Below are positions 1 to 6,569 of a DNA stretch of 7,832 nt, piece after piece. The stretch spans positions 1 through 7,832 of the forward strand of contig CALINM010000115.1 of NCBI GenBank assembly GCA_938045315.1, in the 5' to 3' direction. Made by a program: the position numbers and the translations under genes. This stretch comes from an uncultured bacterium. Lineage in GTDB: Bacteria; CALINM01. Position 1 is the stretch's first letter. Every line of letters starts with the position of its first letter. The notes beneath the pieces are model-generated. The model ran no database searches. It saw nothing but the letters and a program-made list of their open reading frames with translations, and was not told the DNA's origin.

Positions 1-789
1 TTTTTTGTTTTTCTTCAATTACTCTTTTTTCAACCTGATCTTTTATTTTTTCAAAAGGTTTGTATTTAGCTTCTCTTTTCTCCTCTAGTTTTATTATATG
101 TATTCCAAAATTGGTTTGAATTGGCCCGCTTATTTCACCCACTTTCATTGAAAATACAGCTTCTTCAAAGGTTTTTACCATCCTACCCCTACCAAAAAAT
201 CCAAGATCACCACCTCTTGATTTTGTACCGGGGTCATCGGAGTGTATCTTAGCCATCTTTGAAAAATCTGCTCCATCTTTTAATAACTTAATTATACTTT
301 CAGCTCTCTCTATGATTTTTCTCTTTTCCTCTTCAGCAGCATTTTGTTGCAGTCTAAGGAGAATATGCCTTGCTCTAACCTGTTCAGGAACATCTATAAA
401 TTCATCTAAATGAGTATCATAATAATTTTTTAGTTCCCCTTCATGGGAAGAAACTTTTTTTATAACCTCTTCTTTTAAAAATAATGAGGTTACGAAATGT
501 TCCTCTGATAGTTTAACCTGTTCCTTAATTTCCTTTTTTCTAAAAATTTTTTTCATCAGCAATTTTATAAATAAGATTATTTGCTACAATTTGCTTTAAA
601 ACCATCAGTTTCATCTGAGGATTTTGTTTAATTGCCTGTTTCTTCCCGGTTTAATTATATTCAATTATTCTACTTAGATCCTCTTCTGTAATTATTAAAT
701 CTCCTGCTTTAGCTAACTTTTTACCTTCTTTTGCATAACTTACTGAGAGACAAAAAATAATTAACATAGCAGCTAGAATTTTTTTTCAT
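1..789 (-). pseudogene. Parvulin-type peptidyl-prolyl cis-trans isomerase (SurA/PrsA-like), disrupted N-terminus, 3' end outside window
   Basis: Extracytoplasmic proline isomerase/chaperone of the rotamase (PpiC) family. From base 556 down to 1 the frame is open for 185 codons and shows a parvulin domain (about bases 379-83). It has the RARHILLRL strand, the SDDPGTKSRGGDLGFFGRG segment and a closing GIHIIKLEEK, followed by a basic helical tail. Upstream the gene is broken. ATG at 789 is followed by a run of eight A (786-779); removing one A gives a good signal peptide, MKKILAAMLIIFCLSVSYA. That frame continues as KLAKAGDLIITEEDLSRIIEYN and hits TAA at 653-651. It then resumes in the same frame (KKQAIKQNPQMKLMVLKQ) until a run of seven A (553-547), where one base too many shifts the frame into the parvulin part. 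The lesions are either real decay, homopolymer sequencing errors or slippage sites. The in-frame ATG at 556 has no Shine-Dalgarno and would give a cytoplasmic fragment. Confidence 0.8.
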
Positions 790-811
790 TTCCACACCCC
801 TTTCACTTCAT

Positions 812-842
812 AATATAGAATAAAAAATTAAAAAAATGTCAA
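812..842 (-). promoter_or_regulatory. Possible promoter of the isomerase gene
   Basis: Reading the minus strand, a perfect TTGACA lies at 842-837, with TATATT at 817-812 (19-bp spacer) or CTATAT one base earlier (18 bp). The spacer is almost pure T/A. A GAAAGGGG ribosome-binding stretch follows just before the ATG at 789. The spacing is longer than ideal, so support is moderate. An apparently intact promoter and ribosome site suggest the isomerase gene is not long dead. Confidence 0.45.
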
Positions 843-859
843 ATTTTGCTTAACGAATA

Positions 860-888
860 TTGAATATTACAAAAAAAATTTGTATAAT
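860..888 (+). promoter_or_regulatory. Sigma70-type promoter of the CASDH-archease-rtcB unit
   Basis: TTGAAT (860-865) and a perfect TATAAT (883-888) are separated by 17 bp. The spacer contains an A8 tract. Transcription would start about base 895 and give a ~38-nt leader with a strong AGAGGAGGT (916-924) before the ATG at 933. It faces away from the isomerase promoter in the same 143-bp gap. Confidence 0.65.
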
Positions 889-932
889 TGTTTTGCACTT
901 CTAAATTTTAATCATAGAGGAGGTAAGGCAAT

Positions 933-2150
933 ATGGGTAAAGTATTAGTTATTGGAGCAGGCGGAGTAGGTAATGTAGCTGTTAAAAAGATGGCACAACT
1001 ACCAGAAGTATTTACAGACATTTGTCTTGCCAGCCGAACTTTAAGTAAATGTGAAAAAATACAAAGTGATATAGAAAAACAGTACAAAAGAAAAATAAAG
1101 ATAGCTCAGGTTGATGCTGATAAAGTTGAGGAACTTGTCAAACTCATAGAATCCTTTAAGCCTGATATGGTAGTTAACTTAGCATTACCTTATCAGAATT
1201 TGACTATAATGGATGCCTGTGTAGAAACAGGAGTTCATTACTTAGACACAGCTAATTACGAGCCTCCCGAAAAACCCATTTTCGAATATAAATGGCAGTG
1301 GGCATACGATGATAAATTTAAAAACAAAAATATAACAGCAATTTTAGGCTGTGGATTTGATCCCGGTGTGACAAATGTTTTTTGTGCTTATGCTCAAAAA
1401 CATCTTTTTGATGAAATCAAAACTATTGATATTCTTGACTGCAATGCAGGCAGTCATGGATATCCCTTTGCTACCAATTTTAATCCTGAAATAAATCTTA
1501 GAGAAGTTACACAGAATGCAAAACACTGGAACAAAGGCAAATGGATAGAATCACCACCAATATTAGATCCAGAGAGTATTCACTTTACTTTTAAATTCCC
1601 AGTGGTGGGCAAAAGAGAGTGCTATATGTTATTTCACGAAGAATTAGAATCTCTTGTAAAAAATATAAAAGGATTAGAACGTATACGTTTCTGGATGACT
1701 TTTTCAGATTCATACCTAACGCATTTGAGAGTTCTACACAATTTAGGAATTACAAGATATGACGAAATTGATGTTGAGGGGCAAAAAGTTGTTCCTTTAA
1801 AGGTATTAAAAGCTCTTCTTCCTGATCCAGCAACACTTGGCAAGAATTATAAAGGCAAAACTGTAATAGGTTGCATTTTTGATGGATTTAAAAAGGGCAA
1901 AAGAAAAAGAATTTACATTTACAACGTATGTGATCACGAAGAAGCATATAAGGAGGTTCAATCACAGGCAATTTCATATACCACTGGAGTACCAGCAATG
2001 ATTGGTGCTATGATGGTTTTAACTGGTGTCTGGAATAAACCTGGCGTCTGGAATATAGAGCAGTTAGATCCAGATCCATTTATGGAAGCTCTACCTAAAT
2101 ATGGTTTGCCATGGAAAAAAGTGCCTTTTAGAGGCAAATTGCCAGATTAA
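933..2150 (+). CDS. Carboxynorspermidine/carboxyspermidine dehydrogenase (saccharopine dehydrogenase family)
   Basis: Probably condenses aspartate semialdehyde with 1,3-diaminopropane or putrescine and reduces the imine with NADPH, giving carboxynorspermidine or carboxyspermidine for decarboxylation by NspC. This is the alternative bacterial route to norspermidine or spermidine, in the cytoplasm. At 405 residues it has the family's usual length. The N-terminal Rossmann motif GAGGVG is at 8-13, and ASRT at 33-36 is where these enzymes contact the adenosine ribose phosphate. LDTANYE (104-110), ILGCGFDPGVTNV (137-149) and TNFNPEINLRE (181-191) are the blocks that mark this subfamily rather than lysine-pathway saccharopine dehydrogenases. 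The start is set by AGAGGAGGT eight bases upstream. It is first in a tight unit with archease (22-bp gap) and rtcB. No nspC decarboxylase lies in the window. The family call is firm; the preferred diamine cannot be read from sequence. Confidence 0.9.
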   Translation: MGKVLVIGAGGVGNVAVKKMAQLPEVFTDICLASRTLSKCEKIQSDIEKQYKRKIKIAQVDADKVEELVKLIESFKPDMVVNLALPYQNLTIMDACVETGVHYLDTANYEPPEKPIFEYKWQWAYDDKFKNKNITAILGCGFDPGVTNVFCAYAQKHLFDEIKTIDILDCNAGSHGYPFATNFNPEINLREVTQNAKHWNKGKWIESPPILDPESIHFTFKFPVVGKRECYMLFHEELESLVKNIKGLERIRFWMTFSDSYLTHLRVLHNLGITRYDEIDVEGQKVVPLKVLKALLPDPATLGKNYKGKTVIGCIFDGFKKGKRKRIYIYNVCDHEEAYKEVQSQAISYTTGVPAMIGAMMVLTGVWNKPGVWNIEQLDPDPFMEALPKYGLPWKKVPFRGKLPD

Positions 2151-2172
2151 AACAATTTTATGACTTAACGCA

Positions 2173-2592
2173 ATGCAAGCATTTTTCGAAACATTTGATA
2201 CCACAGGTGATGTGGGTTTAAATGTATATGGTAAAACCCTTGAAAACATCTTTCAACAGGCCGCAATTGGCCTGTTTTCTCTTATAACCGATATAAAAAA
2301 TATGGAAATCAATGCAACTAAAAAGATTAAGATCAGGGCAGATGATTATGAAAGTCTTTTAATAAACTGGCTGAACGAATTAGTTTTCCTCTTTGATTCA
2401 GAAGGTTTTATTGGGAAGAGAGTAAAAATATTGGAGCTAACAGAAAAAAAATTGATTGCCCTAATCGATGGGGATTTTTTTGATGAAAAAAAGCATTCTA
2501 AGGGGGTCTTGATTAAAGCTGCAACTTACCATAAACTTAAATTAGAAAGAAAAAATACAGGATGGAAAGCAACCATACTTTTTGACATTTAA
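2173..2592 (+). CDS. Archease, RtcB-activating protein
   Basis: Small metal-binding cofactor that speeds guanylylation and turnover of the RNA ligase RtcB and widens its nucleotide use. The 139 residues match the family's usual length. Visible blocks are GDVGLNVYGKTLENIF (12-27), with the conserved metal-site Asp at 13, the central LLINWLNELVFLFD (62-75), IKAATYH (114-120) and a C-terminal ILFDI with Asp138. The usual HTAD motif reads TTGD here, so the family His is a Thr while the Asp is kept. An in-frame TGA at 2161 rules out a longer product, so ATG 2173 is the first possible start. No Shine-Dalgarno precedes it, and translation probably relies on ribosomes finishing the upstream gene 22 bases away. 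It ends 9 bases before the preferred rtcB start, so the two are surely co-expressed. A GC-rich hairpin lies at codons 28-35. Confidence 0.9.
   Translation: MQAFFETFDTTGDVGLNVYGKTLENIFQQAAIGLFSLITDIKNMEINATKKIKIRADDYESLLINWLNELVFLFDSEGFIGKRVKILELTEKKLIALIDGDFFDEKKHSKGVLIKAATYHKLKLERKNTGWKATILFDI
2255..2280 (+). terminator. Terminator-like hairpin inside the archease gene
   Basis: AACAGGCC (2255-2262) pairs perfectly with GGCCTGTT (2269-2276) around the six-base loop GCAATT, and TTCTCTT follows. The stem has 8 bp, unusually GC-rich at its top for this AT-rich DNA, and the U-rich 3' side resembles a Rho-independent terminator. It lies inside codons 28-37 of archease (QQAAIGLFSL), on the sense strand. 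It could act as a premature terminator or attenuator, an RNA-stability element, or be chance. Translating ribosomes would normally prevent it forming. Confidence 0.4.
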
Positions 2593-2601
2593 AGGATGAT
2601 T

Positions 2602-4038
2602 ATGAATATAAGGAGAATCGATAAATATCGTATAGAAGTTCCAATAGGATATGTGGATGGTATGAGAGTACCTGGAATTATTTACATTGATGAAATCTTG
2701 GAAAAATATTTAGAAGAGGATGCAATAAGGCAGGTAGCGAATGTAGCGACATTACCAGGGATTATCAAGGCATCATATGCAATGCCAGACATACATACCG
2801 GATATGGTTTTGCGATTGGTGGAGTTGCAGCTTTTGATTTAGAAGATGGTGTTGTATCTCCCGGAGGTGTTGGATACGATATTAATTGTGGAGTTAGACT
2901 TGTAAGGAGTAATCTTGTTAAGGAAGAGGTAATCCCTAAAATAAGAACACTTGTTGAGGTTTTATCATATGAAATTCCATCAGGTGTTGGTTCTAAAGGC
3001 AAATTAAAACTCTCTAAAAACGATGAAAGACAACTTATGTTAAAAGGTGCTAAATGGGCAGTAGAGAATGGATTTGGTGAAGAAGATGACTTATTGCATA
3101 CAGAATCTGGGGGCTATTTAGAAGATGCAGATCCTTCTCTAATCAGTGAAAAAGCATATGAAAGGGGAAGGTCACAGCAAGGAACACTTGGTTCTGGAAA
3201 CCATTTCCTCGAAATTCAGTATGTTGAAGAAATTTATGACAAAAAAGCTGCAGATGCACTCGGGCTATTTCCTGATCAAGTAACAGTTATGATACACACC
3301 GGTTCTCGGGGATTTGGACATCAAATATGTACAGACTTTATCGAAATTATGGCAAGAGCAGTTAAAAAATACAATATTTTTTTACCAGACAGAGAACTGG
3401 CATGTGCCCCCATAAAAAGCGAAGAAGCAAGACAGTATATCGCTGCCATGAAAGCAGCTGCAAATTATGCATGGGCTAACAGGCAATGCATAATGCACTG
3501 GACAAGAGAGTCCTTTATGAAGGTTTTTGAAATGTCACCAAGGGATTTGGGCATGAAGTTAATCTATGATGTGGCTCACAATATTGCCAAAGTGGAAGAA
3601 CATATAATTGATGGAAAAAAAATTAAGGCTATAGTTCATAGAAAAGGTGCAACCAGGGCTTTTCCACCGGGACATCCAGAACTTCCCGAAATATATAAAA
3701 ATATTGGACAACCCGTATTAATACCAGGAGATATGGGAAGGGCTTCTTATGTTCTCTTAGGTACCAAAGAAGGCATGGAAGAATCTTTTGGTTCCACATG
3801 CCATGGAGCGGGAAGAGTACTATCAAGACATCAAGCAATTAGACAAGCTAAAGGAAGATCAATAAAAAAGGAATTGGAAGATGAGGGAATCATAGTAAAA
3901 AGTGCAGGTAGAGAAACACTTGCTGAGGAGATGTCTGAAGCTTATAAAGACATAAATAATGTAGTAGAAGTTGTTGCTAATGCAAAGATTTCAAAGAAAG
4001 TTGCCAGGTTAAGACCCTTAGGAGTGATTAAAGGATAA
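2602..4038 (+). CDS. rtcB: RNA-splicing/repair ligase RtcB (GTP and Mn2+ dependent)
   Basis: Joins RNA 3'-phosphate or 2',3'-cyclic-phosphate ends to 5'-OH ends through a GMP-histidine intermediate, in RNA repair or tRNA healing. The full-length ~480-residue form resembles archaeal RtcB rather than the shorter E. coli type. Counting from the ATG at 2602 (478 aa), the metal ligands are Cys96 (DINCGVR), His201 (GSGNHF), His232 (MIHTGSRGFGH) and His326 (DVAHN). The guanylylated histidine is His401 in STCHGAGR. The protein ends with the characteristic VARLRPLGVIKG. An ATG two codons earlier (2596) touches the AAAGG sequence directly, whereas AAAGGA lies five bases before 2602, so 2602 is preferred. 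All catalytic residues are present and no intein interrupts it. It is coupled to archease, its known partner. The stop codon abuts the gltX stop on the other strand. Confidence 0.97.
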   Translation: MNIRRIDKYRIEVPIGYVDGMRVPGIIYIDEILEKYLEEDAIRQVANVATLPGIIKASYAMPDIHTGYGFAIGGVAAFDLEDGVVSPGGVGYDINCGVRLVRSNLVKEEVIPKIRTLVEVLSYEIPSGVGSKGKLKLSKNDERQLMLKGAKWAVENGFGEEDDLLHTESGGYLEDADPSLISEKAYERGRSQQGTLGSGNHFLEIQYVEEIYDKKAADALGLFPDQVTVMIHTGSRGFGHQICTDFIEIMARAVKKYNIFLPDRELACAPIKSEEARQYIAAMKAAANYAWANRQCIMHWTRESFMKVFEMSPRDLGMKLIYDVAHNIAKVEEHIIDGKKIKAIVHRKGATRAFPPGHPELPEIYKNIGQPVLIPGDMGRASYVLLGTKEGMEESFGSTCHGAGRVLSRHQAIRQAKGRSIKKELEDEGIIVKSAGRETLAEEMSEAYKDINNVVEVVANAKISKKVARLRPLGVIKG

Positions 4039-4051
4039 CTAAACCTTATCC
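4033..4051. terminator. Weak bidirectional hairpin between rtcB and gltX
   Basis: GGATAA (4033-4038) pairs with TTATCC (4046-4051) around a seven-base loop, exactly across the two adjacent stop codons (rtcB TAA 4036-4038, gltX TAG 4041-4039). On the minus strand the stem is followed by TTTAAT. The plus side has only mixed A/T. The stem is short and AT-rich, so real termination is uncertain. Confidence 0.3.
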
Positions 4052-5436
4052 ATATAATTTATTGCCCTATCAATTCTTCTTATTGTCTCATTGATTCCAA
4101 TAACTTCAATAATTTCAAATAAGCCAGGACTAACAGTTTTGCCTGTTATAGCAAGTCTCAAAGATTGAGCTACCTCAGATACCTTTAATTTCAATTCTTC
4201 TGCCGTTTTCCTAACAATAATTTCAAAATCTGGTTCTAATAATTCATTTACCTTTGAAAGCTTTTCTCTAATCTCTTTTAAAGATTTCTTTGTTTGTTCA
4301 TTAAATATTTTTTTAATACCCTGCTCATCATAATTGAACTCAGAGGTAAAGTAAAAATCAGCCATATCCGCAATTTCAACAAGAGTTCTTCCCCTCTGCC
4401 TTAAAGAACATAATATCTTTTCAAATTTTGTCTCTTCTGGCAAACTATATCCCTTTTCAATAAAGAACTCCCTTGCCAGTTCTGCAAGTTTTGAGGGTTC
4501 CATTTCTTTGATATAATGGGCATTTAGCCATAATAGCTTTTCTGGATTAAATACCGCAGGTGATTTACCAATATTTTCAAGGCTGAACTTTTTAATCATC
4601 TCCTCTCTGCTAAATATCTCCTGATCACCATAGGACCAGCCAAGCCTGACAAGATAGTTAACCAACGCATCACTTATATAACCCATCTCTTTATAAGCCA
4701 TAACAGATGTAGCTCCATGTCTTTTTGAAAGCCTTGTTTTATCACTACCTAATATCATTGGCACATGAGCAAAAATGGGTATTGGGAAATCAAGAGCTTT
4801 GTATATCTGAATTTGTCTTGGAGTGTTATTAAGATGGTCATCACCCCTTATAACATGGGTGATATTCATATCTACATCATCAATTACAACTGCAAAATTG
4901 TAAGTTGGGAAACCATCGGAACGAATAATTATAAGATCATCGAGTTCTTCATTTTTAAAAATTACCCTGCCTTTAACAATGTCATCAACAATAGTCTCAC
5001 CATCCAAAGGTGCTTTGAACCTAATAACGGGTTTTCTATCAACAATTGGTTCTTTCAAATCTCTACATCTTCTATCGTATGTGGGCTTCTTACCTTCTTT
5101 TAGTGCCCTTTCCCTTCTTTCCTGCAACTCCTCTGGTGTACAGTAGCAATAATATGCTTTGCCTTCATTTAAAAGTTTTTCTGCAAAGTAACTATATCTA
5201 TCCATTCTTTGACTTTGAAAAAAAGGACCTTCATCCCAATCAAGATTCAACCATTTCATACCATCAAGAATTGCTTTAACAGATTCTTGAGTAGATCGCT
5301 CCACATCAGTATCTTCAATTCTTAGTATAAATTTCCCCCCTCTATTTCTTGCAAAAAGCCAGTTAAAAAGAGCTGTTCTTGCACCACCTATGTGTAAATA
5401 ACCTGTTGGACTGGGAGCAAATCTTGTTCTAACCAT
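4039..5436 (-). CDS. gltX: Glutamyl-tRNA synthetase
   Basis: Class I aminoacyl-tRNA synthetase that charges tRNA-Glu with glutamate in the cytoplasm. Its 465 residues are normal for the family. The HIGH-type motif is PTGYLHIGG (10-18). The zinc-binding insertion keeps Cys97, Cys99, Tyr120 and Cys124. RGDDHLNNTPRQ is at 197-208. The KMSKS equivalent is KTRLSKRHG (233-241). An all-helical anticodon-binding half follows to the end. The ATG at 5436 is preceded by AAAGGGGG (5449-5442) with five bases of spacing. It is last in the minus-strand series, 59 bases after the HD-GYP gene, so it may share that transcript or use its own promoter. Whether it is strict for tRNA-Glu or also mischarges tRNA-Gln cannot be decided here. 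No second gltX or gatCAB is in the window. Confidence 0.97.
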   Translation of the reverse strand: MVRTRFAPSPTGYLHIGGARTALFNWLFARNRGGKFILRIEDTDVERSTQESVKAILDGMKWLNLDWDEGPFFQSQRMDRYSYFAEKLLNEGKAYYCYCTPEELQERRERALKEGKKPTYDRRCRDLKEPIVDRKPVIRFKAPLDGETIVDDIVKGRVIFKNEELDDLIIIRSDGFPTYNFAVVIDDVDMNITHVIRGDDHLNNTPRQIQIYKALDFPIPIFAHVPMILGSDKTRLSKRHGATSVMAYKEMGYISDALVNYLVRLGWSYGDQEIFSREEMIKKFSLENIGKSPAVFNPEKLLWLNAHYIKEMEPSKLAELAREFFIEKGYSLPEETKFEKILCSLRQRGRTLVEIADMADFYFTSEFNYDEQGIKKIFNEQTKKSLKEIREKLSKVNELLEPDFEIIVRKTAEELKLKVSEVAQSLRLAITGKTVSPGLFEIIEVIGINETIRRIDRAINYMDKV

Positions 5437-5461
5437 CTTTTCCCCCTTTAAATTTGCAAAC

Positions 5462-5474
5462 TGTTATGATAACA
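5462..5474. promoter_or_regulatory. Small palindrome upstream of gltX, possible operator
   Basis: TGTTAT and ATAACA form a perfect 13-base inverted repeat around a single G, 26 bases before the gltX start codon in the 59-bp gap after the HD-GYP gene. On the minus strand it contains TATCAT, a passable -10 element, but no good -35 lies at the right distance. It could be a protein-binding half-site pair or chance in AT-rich DNA. Confidence 0.25.
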
Positions 5475-5495
5475 CAAAAAAACAATAAAATCTAA

Positions 5496-6569
5496 TCAAT
5501 CCTGATAGGTCTCGTAAATTTCATTGAATATATAAGAAATTTTTTCAAAGATATGTAAAATTTCAGGATCGAAATGGGACGGTAATGTTCTACCATCACC
5601 TTTCAGAATAATTTCACAGGCTTGTTTATGATCATACCCCTTCTTATATGGTCTATCACTTCTTAATGCGTCATACTGGTCGCAAAGAATCAAAATCCTG
5701 CCTTCTACAGGAATCTCTTTACCTTTAAGCCCCCTTGGATAACCAGTGCCATCAAATCTTTCGTGATGATTTAATGCAATTGACTCAGCAAGCATAATCT
5801 GGGGAAATGTTGAACCAGAAAGAATATTTGCACCTATTATTGTATGATTCTTCATAATTTCAAATTCTTCTTGAGTGAGCCGCCCTGGCTTTAAAAGTAT
5901 GGCATCAGAAATTCCTACCTTACCAATATCATGCATTGGCGCAGCAATTTCAATGTTTTCAACAAATTTGTTATTAAACCCTAATTCCTTTGCAATAACA
6001 CTTGCATAAAGTCCCATTCTTTTTATATGCATACCCGTATCATCATCTCTATACTCAGCTGCAATAGTTAGTCGTTTTATCATCTCTGAACTTGCATATT
6101 TAAGCATATCCAGAGCCTCTTCTAACTCCCTGGTCCTTTGATAAATTGTCTTTTCAAGTACCTTTTTATAATTTTTTTCCATAAGAATCAGCTGTCTGTA
6201 TTTTGCAGCTTTTTTCAAAGCATATATAAGTTGCTCTGGCTTATACGGTTTAATTATAAAATCGTAAGCCCCTTTCTTTATTGCCTCAACTGCCACATCA
6301 ATTTCTGCATACGCAGTCATTAGTACAACTGGCACATCGGGGTCTAAAGTATGGATTCTACTTAAAAGTTCAATCCCATCAACTTTTGGCATTCTTATAT
6401 CCGTCAATACAATGTCGAATTTATCTGTTAAAAATCTGTTATATGCTTCGTCACCACCTAAACAACTTACAACATTAAATCCATTGGCAATTAATAAAGA
6501 AGAAGCGGCTTCCAAAGAATAAAGATCATCATCAACAACTAAAACTCTTAATTCTTGCACATCATTCAT
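5496..6569 (-). CDS. Response regulator with HD-GYP domain (predicted cyclic-di-GMP phosphodiesterase)
   Basis: Two-component output protein of the RpfG type, 357 residues, predicted to hydrolyse cyclic-di-GMP when its receiver is phosphorylated. The receiver (about 8-122) has the acidic pocket Asp13-Asp15, phosphoacceptor Asp57 (LTDIRMP), Thr85 and Lys107 (FIIKPY). A charged helical linker (about 125-165) probably forms a coiled coil. The HD-GYP domain (about 165-345) has RDDDTGMH (174-181), MHDIGK with His213-Asp214, His242, [13 protein letters not shown] with His268-His269 and the GYP signature at 276-278, then [13 protein letters not shown]. All metal-site positions look intact. No histidine kinase is adjacent, so it is an orphan here. 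Its ATG overlaps by four bases (ATGA) the terminal TGA of the small upstream frame. Its own AAAGGA lies about 15 bases upstream, too far to be good, which suggests translational coupling. Confidence 0.93.
   Translation of the reverse strand: MNDVQELRVLVVDDDLYSLEAASSLLIANGFNVVSCLGGDEAYNRFLTDKFDIVLTDIRMPKVDGIELLSRIHTLDPDVPVVLMTAYAEIDVAVEAIKKGAYDFIIKPYKPEQLIYALKKAAKYRQLILMEKNYKKVLEKTIYQRTRELEEALDMLKYASSEMIKRLTIAAEYRDDDTGMHIKRMGLYASVIAKELGFNNKFVENIEIAAPMHDIGKVGISDAILLKPGRLTQEEFEIMKNHTIIGANILSGSTFPQIMLAESIALNHHERFDGTGYPRGLKGKEIPVEGRILILCDQYDALRSDRPYKKGYDHKQACEIILKGDGRTLPSHFDPEILHIFEKISYIFNEIYETYQD

Noticed and set aside
2160-2168. A minimal ATG-ACT-TAA frame four bases before the archease start.
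   Set aside because: No Shine-Dalgarno, and a two-codon frame is expected by chance in AT-rich DNA.
2682-3002. A 106-codon minus-strand frame opposite rtcB.
   Set aside because: Composition is that of an antisense shadow (Ser/Thr/Pro-rich), and the sense strand is an unambiguous RtcB.
4765-5279. Two plus-strand frames of 77 and 112 codons opposite gltX.
   Set aside because: Shadows of the well-conserved gltX reading frame, with no family features and no ribosome sites.
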